The translations under genes were made by a program, and so were the position numbers. The notes under the pieces were generated by a model. It saw only the letters and a program-made list of their open reading frames with translations, had not been told where the DNA came from and searched no databases. Source: Clostridia bacterium (GTDB lineage Bacteria > Bacillota > Clostridia > Oscillospirales > CAG-272). Taken from it: a DNA stretch of 35,796 bases. Shown one piece after another: positions 23,546 through 31,521 of this stretch. The stretch is from the NCBI GenBank assembly GCA_017463405.1, contig JAFTPJ010000130.1, forward strand, positions 1 through 35,796, given 5' to 3'. The first letter of the stretch is position 1. Each line of letters begins with the position of its first letter.

Positions 23546-23590
23546 TCAAAAATCCCGTCCCGGGCACAACGCTCGGGGCGGGATTTTTAT
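23546..23590. terminator. Bidirectional terminator between the antiporter gene and rsgA
   Basis: AAAAATCCCG-(T)CCCGGGC pairs with GCTCGGGGCGGGATTTTT over 23548-23588, with an A run on one side and a T run on the other. It ends the plus-strand antiporter transcript and the long minus-strand priA-to-rsgA run, whose last stop is at 23590. Confidence 0.93.
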
Positions 23591-24564
23591 TACCACTTCG
23601 TTTTCTTTTTCAGCACGTCGTAAAGAGAAAGAAAACTCTTGTGCCGCGAGCATGCGATCTCGCCGCACCTTACAGCGTCAAGGATCGCGCAGCCCTCTTC
23701 CTTCGTGTGAGAGCATTTGGTGTAACGGCATTCGCCGATGTAAGGTACGAACTCGCGAAAGGTCAGGGGCAGATCCTCCTTTTCAAAAAAGTCGAATCGC
23801 TCAAAATCCAGCATCGTAAAGCCGGGCGTATCCGCTAAAAAGCCGCTTCCCTCCCGGCTTGCGAGCGGATAGAGCTCGACAACGCGCGTGGTGTTCTTTC
23901 CACGCTCGATGCGGCGGCTGATTTCTCCCGTCTCCAGCGAAAGATGCGGAAACAGACGATTGATCAGCGTGGATTTTCCCACACCGGACGCCCCCGAAAA
24001 GGCAGCAATTCTGCCATCCAACCTTGTGTCGATGTATTCCTTCAGGGATTTCAGCTCTGCGTCCATGCCGATCCCCGTTCGGAATACCTCAAAGCCCGCA
24101 AGGCGGTAAATCTGCTCCAGCGAAGCGACAACATCGGGTGCCAGATCGCTTTTCGTAATCACGATCACAGGCTCGATGCGATTAAACTCCGCAATGGAGA
24201 TCAACTTATCCACTGTCTGCAGCAGGGGCTCCGGTGCAGCGGCAGCAAGCGTGACAAACAGGATATCCAGGTTCGCCATCGGCGGGCGGATCAGTGCGTT
24301 TTTTCGCTCGGTCACGCGGTCAATCGCCAAGCCGGTTCCGTCTTCTGCAGGAACGGTCACGCCATCTGTAACCGAAAACGCGGTCGCGTCGTAGCTGACT
24401 TCCACTGTGTCTCCCACTAACAGCGCCCCCTTGCGGTGCAGCGTGCCTCTTCCACGCCCCGTGACGGTCATGCTGTCCAGCGGCGCGGCATTTTCACCTC
24501 TTTGCAAAAGCACCGTAAACAGCCCTCCGTTGCTTTTGATCACTCTTCCTTTTCCACGATACAT
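23590..24564 (-). CDS. rsgA: Ribosome small subunit biogenesis GTPase RsgA
   Basis: RsgA (YjeQ) is a circularly permuted GTPase that assists late maturation of the 30S subunit. The 324-residue product has an N-terminal OB-fold (about 1-80). The GTPase motifs then come in permuted order, with G4 TKSD near 140, G1 GASGVGKST near 197 and G3 DTPG near 245. A C-terminal zinc site follows (CRYTKCSH...C near 280). The start ATG at 24564 has AGGAGG five bases upstream; the frame opens at a GTG (24585) without an RBS. It is the last gene of the minus-strand run and follows a PASTA-domain gene by 36 bases, whereas in Bacillus-type operons it follows prkC. Confidence 0.96.
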   Translation of the reverse strand: MYRGKGRVIKSNGGLFTVLLQRGENAAPLDSMTVTGRGRGTLHRKGALLVGDTVEVSYDATAFSVTDGVTVPAEDGTGLAIDRVTERKNALIRPPMANLDILFVTLAAAAPEPLLQTVDKLISIAEFNRIEPVIVITKSDLAPDVVASLEQIYRLAGFEVFRTGIGMDAELKSLKEYIDTRLDGRIAAFSGASGVGKSTLINRLFPHLSLETGEISRRIERGKNTTRVVELYPLASREGSGFLADTPGFTMLDFERFDFFEKEDLPLTFREFVPYIGECRYTKCSHTKEEGCAILDAVRCGEIACSRHKSFLSLYDVLKKKTKW

Positions 24565-24600
24565 CCGTACCTCCTCATTCTTCACCTCGTCCCCACTGTC

Positions 24601-24960
24601 TTACGGTGCGGGTCCGAGGCTGATTACCAGCTTGATCCGACAGGTCGGGTAATCTGCAGACAACTTCCGCTGTGTTCCTGCCGCAGGAGATTGCGAAATC
24701 ACCGTTCCCTCCTGTATTTTTTCGGCGTAACGGTACTCGGTCTCCAGCTCCATCCAATCTGCCAAAATGATCGAAGCCTCACTCATCCCCCGAAAATCGG
24801 GAATCTCGACGCTGATGCCGTCATCAGCATCCGTGATGGCAAACAGTGTGTCAAGCAACAGCCAACACAGCAGCAAAAATACTGTGGCGGAAACAACCGC
24901 CGCCCACCGCCACCGCACAAGCGCGCGGCGGTCCTCCTCGCATATCCTCCGTTTTTCCAT
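24601..24960 (-). CDS. Small membrane protein with one PASTA domain, no kinase domain (prkC-locus remnant)
   Basis: The 119-residue product has a basic, cytoplasmic N-terminus (MEKRRICEEDRRALVRWRW), one membrane segment (about 20-38, AAVVSATVFLLLCWLLLDTLF), and a single extracellular PASTA domain (about 50-118). The PASTA signatures are VEIPDFRGMSEASIILAD and EGTVISQSPAAGTQ. PASTA domains bind muropeptides and normally occur in two to four copies on Ser/Thr kinases (PrkC/StkP) or penicillin-binding proteins. The gene sits between rlmN and rsgA, exactly where prpC-prkC lie in most Firmicutes, but no kinase or phosphatase sequence is present. GAGG lies 7 bases before the ATG. It looks like a kinase reduced to its membrane and sensor part, or a stand-alone PASTA protein that replaced it. 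Confidence 0.85.
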   Translation of the reverse strand: MEKRRICEEDRRALVRWRWAAVVSATVFLLLCWLLLDTLFAITDADDGISVEIPDFRGMSEASIILADWMELETEYRYAEKIQEGTVISQSPAAGTQRKLSADYPTCRIKLVISLGPAP

Positions 24961-25002
24961 ATCATGCCTCGCTTTCTGATATGTAAACGGGAGGTGCGGA
25001 GC

Positions 25003-26067
25003 CTATGATTGCTTCATTGCCGCGCGGCGTAGCTGTCCACAGGAGGCATTGATATCAGCCCCGAGCTTTCTTCGCACCGTCGCGCGGATTCCCTTGTACT
25101 CCAACGTTTTGGCAAATGCCGCAATCGCCTCGCGCCCCGACTTACGGAAGCCCGTTTCCGAGACCTCATTGACGGGAATCAGATTGACGTGGATGGGCAT
25201 GGTATCGGTCCGCGTCCGCAGATGCGCATTGAGCACACGCGCAAGTTTCTGCGCGTTCTCCACCGAATCGTTCTTTCCCGCAATCAGAGTGTATTCAAAC
25301 GAGATTCTGCGCCCCGTCTGCGCATAATATTCGCGGCAGGCATCGAGAAGGTCGCTGACCCCATAGCGGTTGTTGATCGGCATGATCGCCGAGCGCGTCT
25401 CGTCGTCGGGCGCGTGAAGAGAAATCGACAGCGTGATCGGCAGATTTTCCTTTTGCAGTCTTCGGATTCCGTCGATCAGTCCGCAGGTCGAGAGCGAGAT
25501 ATGACGGTAGCCGATGTTCAGCCCCGTCTCGCAATTGACCAGATGCAGAAAACGAATGACGTTGTCATAATTGTCCAACGGCTCGCCGATGCCCATCATC
25601 ACGATATTGGAGATCCGCTCGCCGCAGTCCTTTTGTGCCGCGATCACCTGACCGAGCAGTTCGCCCGCCGTCAGGTCGCGCACGCGTCCTCCGATGGTGG
25701 ACGCACAGAATTTACAGCCCATGCGACAGCCGACCTGCGAGGAGATGCAGATAGTGTTACCGTGATCATATTTCATGACCACACTCTCCACACAGTTGCC
25801 GTCGGCAAGACCGAACAGATATTTGACCGTGCCATCGATCGCGGAGACCAGCTTTTGCTCCACCACGGGCAGATGCCACGAAAAGCCCTCACGCAGCTTC
25901 TCCTGCAGACGCTTTCCGAGGTTGGTCATCTCGTCGGGAGACAGTCCGCGATGCAGCTGCGGAAACAGCTGTCCCGCGCGGTATTTCGGCTCCCCCGACG
26001 CAAGCATCCATTCCTCCAGCTCCGCAGGCATCAATGAAAGAAGCTCGCGCCTTTGCACCGTATCCAT
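25003..26067 (-). CDS. rlmN: 23S rRNA (A2503-C2)/tRNA (A37-C2) methyltransferase RlmN
   Basis: RlmN is a radical-SAM enzyme that methylates C2 of A2503 in 23S rRNA and A37 in some tRNAs, improving translational fidelity. The 354-residue product carries the [4Fe-4S] motif Cys-x3-Cys-x2-Cys (GCRMGCKFCAS near 113-123), GEPLDNYDNV near 160, SLHAPDD near 218, and the resolving-Cys region near the C-terminus (INASCGQLRR). GGAGGGAG lies just before the ATG. The gene ends in TAG, the only annotated TAG terminator in the window. After that TAG, the same frame remains open for 14 codons and runs into the PASTA gene. It follows rsmB by 49 bases. Confidence 0.96.
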   Translation of the reverse strand: MDTVQRRELLSLMPAELEEWMLASGEPKYRAGQLFPQLHRGLSPDEMTNLGKRLQEKLREGFSWHLPVVEQKLVSAIDGTVKYLFGLADGNCVESVVMKYDHGNTICISSQVGCRMGCKFCASTIGGRVRDLTAGELLGQVIAAQKDCGERISNIVMMGIGEPLDNYDNVIRFLHLVNCETGLNIGYRHISLSTCGLIDGIRRLQKENLPITLSISLHAPDDETRSAIMPINNRYGVSDLLDACREYYAQTGRRISFEYTLIAGKNDSVENAQKLARVLNAHLRTRTDTMPIHVNLIPVNEVSETGFRKSGREAIAAFAKTLEYKGIRATVRRKLGADINASCGQLRRAAMKQS

Positions 26068-26116
26068 ATGACTCCCTCCTTTTCAGTATGTGTTAAAATC
26101 ATTGGTTTATACGTGC

Positions 26117-27388
26117 TCACTTTCGCTCCAGCACGGCAAAGAAAAAGCCGTCCGTGCCGTCGGTGTCGGGATAGAGCGTTCTCTGCTCCAAGAGAGTAAA
26201 TTCGCCGTGCGATTGCAAAAAGCGGGCGACGTTGTTTTCATTTTCCTCGGGCAACAGCGTGCAGGTCGAATAAACCAGCTTGCCACCATCCTTGACGTAT
26301 ACCGACGCATTTTCAAGAATCGCCGCTTGAATCCCGGGCAATCCCGCGCTCTTTTCGGGATTCTTGTATCGCAGCTCCGGCTTTTTTGCAAATACGCCAA
26401 AACCCGAGCACGGCACGTCGCACAGCACGCGGTCAAAGCCGCCGCACCATTCCTCTCGCAAGTGTCTGGCGTCACGCGCCTCAGCGGTAACGGTCAAGAT
26501 TCCCAGCCGCTCTGCCCCACTCTCCACCAAAGAAAGCTTATTTTTATGCAGATCACATGCCACCACGCTACCCGTATTGCGCATATCAATCGCCGCGCCG
26601 AAGGATTTGGATCCGGGGCACGCGCAAGCGTCCAGCACGCGCATTCCTTCATGAGCATCCAGCGCCTCCACGCATAGCTGCGACGCCTCGTCCTGCACGA
26701 AAAACAGTCCTTCGTCAAAACCGCAAAGTGCGGTGACAGGCGTTTTATCGAGCACGCGGATGCCGTTGCTTACATGCGGCGTCGGCTCCGCCGCGATTCC
26801 CTCCTCTGCCAGGCGCGCAAGCAGGTTTTCGCGCGAGATGCGCAGCGTATTGACACGTACCGTCAAGGGCGGCTCTTGTCCGAATGCCGCAAACAGCTCC
26901 TCGGTGCGCCGAAAGCCGAACACGGCGACAAATTTCTCACACAGCGGTTTGCAAAAAGAATAGCGTACCGAAAGATATCCGATCGGATCCTCCTCGCGAT
27001 CCGGCATCGGGATCTGCTTTCCGCTTCGCGCAAACGCGCGCAAAATCGCGTTGACAAAGCCCTTTGCACGCTTTGGCGCCATGTCTACCGTCTCGTTGAC
27101 CGCCGCATGGTCGGGCACGCGATCCAGATACGCCATCTGATACGTTCCCATGCGCAACAGATTGCGCACGTCCGGCGCAATCCCGCCGCGTGCGGCAAGC
27201 GAATCGATGCAGGCGTCCAGCGTGATCTGCTTTTCGATCACACCGTACACCAGCGTTGTCAGCAGTCCGCGATCGACAGAGGGCAGCTCCGCCCGCTTGA
27301 TCGCGGTATCCAGCGCGATGTTGGAATACTGCTCCGCCGACGCGCACTTATTCAATACGTCCCATGCAATCCGTCTCGGGTTATCCAT
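26117..27388 (-). CDS. rsmB: 16S rRNA (cytosine-967-C5) methyltransferase RsmB
   Basis: RsmB methylates C967 of 16S rRNA using SAM. The 423-residue product has an N-terminal NusB-like RNA-binding domain (about 1-135; RGLLTTLVYGVIE, LRMGTYQMAYLD) and a C-terminal Rossmann methyltransferase domain. The SAM-site motif reads DACACPGSKS near residue 253, where most homologues have DACAAPGGKS. The two active-site cysteines are in DVPCSGFGVF (near 320) and STCTLLPEEN (near 374). AAGGAG lies 7 bases before the ATG. It follows the GH43-like gene by 37 bases, with no terminator between. In Bacillus-type operons rsmB follows fmt directly; here five genes intervene. Confidence 0.95.
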   Translation of the reverse strand: MDNPRRIAWDVLNKCASAEQYSNIALDTAIKRAELPSVDRGLLTTLVYGVIEKQITLDACIDSLAARGGIAPDVRNLLRMGTYQMAYLDRVPDHAAVNETVDMAPKRAKGFVNAILRAFARSGKQIPMPDREEDPIGYLSVRYSFCKPLCEKFVAVFGFRRTEELFAAFGQEPPLTVRVNTLRISRENLLARLAEEGIAAEPTPHVSNGIRVLDKTPVTALCGFDEGLFFVQDEASQLCVEALDAHEGMRVLDACACPGSKSFGAAIDMRNTGSVVACDLHKNKLSLVESGAERLGILTVTAEARDARHLREEWCGGFDRVLCDVPCSGFGVFAKKPELRYKNPEKSAGLPGIQAAILENASVYVKDGGKLVYSTCTLLPEENENNVARFLQSHGEFTLLEQRTLYPDTDGTDGFFFAVLERK

Positions 27389-27425
27389 GCGGGCGCTCCT
27401 TCCTTTTTATAATGCTTATAATACT

Positions 27426-28259
27426 TTAATACTTACAAAAAAATGCGCGTTCCGCATTCTTTGTATTCGGTCGATGCAGAGAAATCATCCGCTCGCCCTC
27501 AAGCGTTTCAAACAGCATTGCGTGTCCACCGTCAAAATCAAAGCGGCTTCCGTGATGCGTCCAAGGTCCTGCAAGCTTCTCACTCTCCGCCTCCAGCACC
27601 AGATACCTCCCGTGCGCAAAGCTCGACCAGATCATCTTGATTTTCCCATCCTCACGGAACAGAAACGGACCGTCGGTCACGTACTGACCGCTTCCCTCGC
27701 CGTTGATCTCGGTGACATCGGGATTGTCCGATGCGCGGAACAAAAGGAACGGCTCGCCCACGGGATGCGAAAGATCCTGCGACAGCTCCACCGCGCAGAT
27801 CTCACCGTCTCCCACCTGCACCCACTCATGAGAGAACACCATATAAGGCACACCGTCCTCTACGAAAAACGTACCGTCCAGGCACTCCCAATCGGGAGGT
27901 GTCAATGCGCGGTCAACAATCGGCACAAACGTTCCGTCGGGCGTATCGCAGACAAGCACGCTTGTTCCACGACGCTTCCCGTCGGCAATGCCGCTGGCAA
28001 AAAGATAATATTTTCCATTGTAGCGGTGCACCTCGGGTGCCCAGTAATCGTGTGTTGCCCAGAATCCGCTCTGTCCTCCGTCGAGGATCACCTTCGGCTC
28101 TTCAAACTGCACAAGATCAACGCTGCGGTAGACCGAAAAAGAATTTTTCGCGCCAATAGTGCCCTCCCTCAATGCAGTTGTTCCATACATATAGTAGCAG
28201 CCGTGCTCTCTGTCCGTCAGGATAAACGGGTCACGGATGCGAATCTCGTCTCTTTTCAA
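27426..28259 (-). CDS. Glycoside hydrolase family 43-like protein
   Basis: The 277-residue product has the pattern of a five-bladed beta-propeller glycosidase of clan GH-F. It has IRIRDPFIL near residue 7 (candidate catalytic base Asp in RDP), HDYWAPEVHRYNGKYYLFAS near 70-88, and LDGTFFVEDGVPYMVF near 127 (candidate pKa-tuning Asp). TEINGEGSGQYVTDGPFLF near 182 carries a candidate acid Glu. There is no signal peptide, so it would act on imported oligosaccharides such as arabino- or xylo-oligosaccharides; the substrate is not determined. The start codon is TTG at 28259 with AAGGAG eight bases upstream, inside the end of the preceding gene, five bases away. It is an unusual tenant of a priA-fmt-rsmB operon. 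Confidence 0.82.
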   Translation of the reverse strand: MKRDEIRIRDPFILTDREHGCYYMYGTTALREGTIGAKNSFSVYRSVDLVQFEEPKVILDGGQSGFWATHDYWAPEVHRYNGKYYLFASGIADGKRRGTSVLVCDTPDGTFVPIVDRALTPPDWECLDGTFFVEDGVPYMVFSHEWVQVGDGEICAVELSQDLSHPVGEPFLLFRASDNPDVTEINGEGSGQYVTDGPFLFREDGKIKMIWSSFAHGRYLVLEAESEKLAGPWTHHGSRFDFDGGHAMLFETLEGERMISLHRPNTKNAERAFFCKY

Positions 28260-28264
28260 ATTGC

Positions 28265-29002
28265 TTACTCCTTTTCCCGATACGCATGAAGCGCTTCAAT
28301 ATCCTTCCCACTCAGCTCCTGCTCGATCCATTTGGATTCGTCGTCAAAGAGGCAGAGCGTACCGTAGGCATTTTCGTTATAATCGATGTCCTCCACGTAA
28401 TACACATCGGCAAACACGCCGACAGTCGAATCCTCCAGCGTCACGCCGTCGAATACGTAGCGATAATAGGTATAAAGCGAGGTCGTGTCGCGCGCGGTGC
28501 AAATCTCGGTTGGATAGTACCGCTTCATCTCCAGATTTTCGGGGGTCGTGCCATCCTCGGTGTAATTGTCCTCGCGAATGTCGGGCGTGAGATCCTTCGA
28601 GGTGACGAGCGTCACGTCAAACAGCGTCTCGTCCTTGGACGGAATCTCTGAAAGCCCGTAATCCCGCGCAAGATATTTGATGGTGCTGTTGTTGTAGCGG
28701 AACACAAGTTGCACCTGATTCGCCTGCGGAATGAAGACGTATTGCGTGACCGAGAAATAGCCCGCGTTCGTCTCTCCGCGCGTAATGGTATCCTGATTCT
28801 GATACTGCAGGATCAAATCCTCTCCATGCTCCTCATAGGCGGCATAGGTATACTCGTTGACGGTCAACACCTTCATACTGTCGGGGTCTCCCGACGAGAA
28901 CACGCGCCAAAGTAAAACACCGCATACCGAAAAAACCAGCAAAACCGCCATGGTTTTGATGATGCGTCCGATGATGCGTGGGGTACGGCTGTTTGGCATC
29001 AT
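28265..29002 (-). CDS. Membrane-anchored protein of unknown function
   Basis: I do not recognise this 245-residue protein. It has a basic N-terminus, one membrane segment at about residues 12-33 (IIKTMAVLLVFSVCGVLLW) and a hydrophilic outside domain rich in Tyr, Asp, Glu and Thr with no cysteine motif and no lipobox. The outside domain seems to be beta-rich, with segments such as YFSVTQYVFIPQANQVQLVFRYN and SLYTYYRYVFDGVTLED. GAAGGAAA precedes tandem ATG codons at 29002. It lies between the pyridoxamine kinase gene (16 bases away) and the GH43-like gene (5 bases away, coupled). A role at the cell surface linked to the neighbouring sugar or lipid functions is possible but unproven. Confidence 0.8.
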   Translation of the reverse strand: MMPNSRTPRIIGRIIKTMAVLLVFSVCGVLLWRVFSSGDPDSMKVLTVNEYTYAAYEEHGEDLILQYQNQDTITRGETNAGYFSVTQYVFIPQANQVQLVFRYNNSTIKYLARDYGLSEIPSKDETLFDVTLVTSKDLTPDIREDNYTEDGTTPENLEMKRYYPTEICTARDTTSLYTYYRYVFDGVTLEDSTVGVFADVYYVEDIDYNENAYGTLCLFDDESKWIEQELSGKDIEALHAYREKE

Positions 29003-29018
29003 ATGATTTCCTTCTTTC

Positions 29019-29894
29019 TTACTTGATCAATTTTCCGAGATGCGGCTCAAGCGCCACACCCATGCGTACGGGAGTATCAATCTTCGTCGATGCATCGATC
29101 AGCTCCCCAACAAAATCCGCCGCAACGGCACATGACTCATAAAGATCTTTACCTACCAGAAGTCCTCCCAGAAGCACCGAAGCGAAGATATCGCCCGTGC
29201 CGGGGTAAGAAATGCCAAGTTGTCCTCTCTCAACCTTGAAGATACGTCCGTCCTCACCGATGCCCGCGTTTACCACGCATCCGTCGGACGTAACGATACC
29301 CGTGATAACGGTGCGCGCGGAATACAGCGTCCCCAAGCGTCCGAGAAGCATCTGCACGAATTGCTCCGTTTCCTCCGGTCGCATCACCTTCGTATCACGG
29401 TACAGTGTGTCGGTCAGGATGCACGCCTCAGTCAGATTTGGCGTCAGCACGTGCGCATGTCGGCTCAGCTGACGGATGCCTTCGACAAGGGATGGCGTAT
29501 AAGTAGAATACAGTTCTCCGTCGTCTCCCATGACGGGATCAACGAGGATCAATGGCTTTCTGCCGCTCTCGTCCGGCACGTCGCCGAAGCGCCCGATGAA
29601 TTCCTCCACCGTGCGGATCTGGCGGTCGCTTCCGAGAAAGCCCGTATAGATCGCGCGGAAGGACATTCCAAGCCGCTCGAAATGATCCGACACGCCGTGC
29701 ATATCGTCGGTCAGATCACGAAAATGCAAATCGGTAAAGCCGCCCGTGTGCGTTGAAAGCAGTGCGGTCGGCACGGGAACGGTCTGGTATCCCATCACAG
29801 ACAGTGTCGGAATGATAACCGTAAGTGCGCATCTGCCGACACAGGAAAGATCGTGCACGGCGGCAATACGCGGGGGAGGTAACTGTTTCTTCAT
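29019..29894 (-). CDS. Pyridoxamine/pyridoxal kinase (PfkB/ribokinase fold)
   Basis: This 291-residue enzyme phosphorylates pyridoxal, pyridoxine or pyridoxamine with ATP in the vitamin B6 salvage pathway. Family features are RIAAVHDLSCVGRCALTV near the start (substrate and nucleotide fold), STHTGGFTDLHFRDLTDDM near 50, VDPVMGDDGELYSTYT near 120, TPNLTEA near 155, and the PfkB-type anion-hole motif GTGDIFASVLLGG with catalytic Asp near 232. AAAGGA precedes the ATG at 29894, which follows the nitrilase-GDPD stop by 14 bases; the frame also opens at an upstream GTG that overlaps that gene and lacks an RBS. The gene symbol (pdxK or pdxY) is not decided. The nearby PLP enzyme SerC is in a different operon. 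Confidence 0.92.
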   Translation of the reverse strand: MKKQLPPPRIAAVHDLSCVGRCALTVIIPTLSVMGYQTVPVPTALLSTHTGGFTDLHFRDLTDDMHGVSDHFERLGMSFRAIYTGFLGSDRQIRTVEEFIGRFGDVPDESGRKPLILVDPVMGDDGELYSTYTPSLVEGIRQLSRHAHVLTPNLTEACILTDTLYRDTKVMRPEETEQFVQMLLGRLGTLYSARTVITGIVTSDGCVVNAGIGEDGRIFKVERGQLGISYPGTGDIFASVLLGGLLVGKDLYESCAVAADFVGELIDASTKIDTPVRMGVALEPHLGKLIK

Positions 29895-29908
29895 AAAATC
29901 AAATCCTT

Positions 29909-31507
29909 TCACGCATTCCGAAGTGCGGCAGAGAGGCGCTGATAGTCGTTGGTCAGGATCGTGTCGACACCCATGTCAAGCATGCGCTTTGCCTCTTCCG
30001 GATCGTCGCAATAGAAATAATTGCATCGGATGCCGTGCGCGTGCGCCTTGTCGATCATCTCTTGATTGTAGTACTCCTTGAAAAGCTGTACCTTTTTACA
30101 ACCGTATGCAATCGCCTTATTCACAATCTCCCACGGCTCGTCTCCCGCACCGGCGCAACGTACGAGATCGGGCGCCATCTGTTGCAGCTGTCCGAGAATT
30201 GTACAGTTGCCCGACATGAAATAGACATACCGCTCGCAGTCGTACGCACGGATAAGCTCGATGACCCGTTGCAACAGCCTCGGGTCGTATCCGGGATCGC
30301 TGCCGTCAAACTTGATATGAACGTTCATGACGCAATGACATGCAAATTTCTTGAGAATATCCTCGAATTTCAGAAGTTTCAACCCACGGAACGCATCTCC
30401 GAACTTCACACCGAAATCAAATTGCAGCAGCTCCTCATAGGTATAGTCGTACACGCATCCCGTGCCATCCGACACGCGCTCAAGGTGATTGTCATGGATC
30501 GAAACAATCTCGCCGTCCTTGGTATACCATAGATCAAATTCGATCTCCTCCGCTCCCAGCGCCACCGCCGCGCCAAACGCGGGCAGACTGTTCTCGGGGG
30601 CAACAGAGTTGAATCCACGGTGCGCACAGATACGGGGATACGCCATATGATCGTCCGGCTCGACGATCGCACCGCCCGCAGGGCGGTATTTCCAGGGGCG
30701 TCTGCCCTTTTCGATGTACTCATAATGCGCCGCAAGCGGGTTACCGAAGCCCGCAGGCTTATAGTATTTATCGTGCGGATCAAATTCCGCACATGTCATA
30801 CCGACGCGACTTCCCATATTGACCAGCACCTCACCGCGCGGATTGACGATCATCGAAGCGCCGCCGATATCGGATGCCTCATCCATGCTCACCGACGCGC
30901 GTACGACATAAGCGTTCGTGTTATACGCGCAAAATTTACTCATCGTCTCCAGTGCCGAATGCATATCACTCCGCTGGTGCGAACAGCCGATGATTACGTC
31001 TACGTTTTTGCGTGCGATGCGTGCGAAATTTTCGTAGAAATAGAAATCGTAGCAGGTTAGAAAGCCGTAGCGCACGCCGTCGATCTCAATTACGGTAGGA
31101 TCGCTGAATTGATAGGTGTAGCTCGCATCCTTCTTCGTTTTGAACTCCTCCCCCGGAGTCAGATGCTCCTTGTCATAATATCCCACGACCTCGCCCGCGC
31201 GATTGATCGCATAGGTGGAGTTGCGCAGCCCTGTGTCGGTGTCGCGCGACATATTGATAAATACAACAGCATCACACCGCTTTGCGGTCTCACGCGCTTT
31301 TTTTAACAAAGACGCGCAATATTTCCGATGTAACTCCATATTCTCCTCTGCCGAATGTGCCAGCACAGGCACGTCGCAGGACTCGGGCAGAACGATCAGA
31401 TCCATGCTCTCGTCGCATTGATCCATAATATCCATCTCCCACGCAAACAGCTCATCCGCGCGGGAATCATCGGTGGAATACAACGGTTGTATGATACATG
31501 CCTTCAT
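29909..31507 (-). CDS. Fusion protein: nitrilase-superfamily amidase + glycerophosphodiester phosphodiesterase (GDPD)
   Basis: The 532-residue product joins two enzymes. Residues 1-275 are a carbon-nitrogen hydrolase with its catalytic triad: Glu42 in LPES, Lys113 in YDKEHLTPGEE, and Cys152 in FLTCYDFYF. Residues 290-532 are a GDPD TIM barrel: His296-Arg297 in AHRG, PEN at 304-306, Glu323 and Asp325 in IEFDL, and His338-Asp339. The position usually occupied by a metal-binding Glu (xxIEIK) reads VHIK, with His397. There is no signal peptide. Possible combined activity: release of a glycerophosphodiester head group plus amide hydrolysis, for example on N-acyl-ethanolamine lipids. AGGAG lies 10 bases before the ATG at 31507; the frame opens at a TTG (31525) overlapping ruvX. 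Confidence 0.88.
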   Translation of the reverse strand: MKACIIQPLYSTDDSRADELFAWEMDIMDQCDESMDLIVLPESCDVPVLAHSAEENMELHRKYCASLLKKARETAKRCDAVVFINMSRDTDTGLRNSTYAINRAGEVVGYYDKEHLTPGEEFKTKKDASYTYQFSDPTVIEIDGVRYGFLTCYDFYFYENFARIARKNVDVIIGCSHQRSDMHSALETMSKFCAYNTNAYVVRASVSMDEASDIGGASMIVNPRGEVLVNMGSRVGMTCAEFDPHDKYYKPAGFGNPLAAHYEYIEKGRRPWKYRPAGGAIVEPDDHMAYPRICAHRGFNSVAPENSLPAFGAAVALGAEEIEFDLWYTKDGEIVSIHDNHLERVSDGTGCVYDYTYEELLQFDFGVKFGDAFRGLKLLKFEDILKKFACHCVMNVHIKFDGSDPGYDPRLLQRVIELIRAYDCERYVYFMSGNCTILGQLQQMAPDLVRCAGAGDEPWEIVNKAIAYGCKKVQLFKEYYNQEMIDKAHAHGIRCNYFYCDDPEEAKRMLDMGVDTILTNDYQRLSAALRNA

Positions 31508-31521
31508 GGTAGTATTTCTCC

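Noticed and set aside
14892..25005. Reassignment of TAG to an amino acid in this organism
   Set aside because: Only one TAG lies inside a conserved coding frame in about 30 kb of coding sequence, and rlmN ends properly at a TAG. A reassigned codon should appear in many genes.
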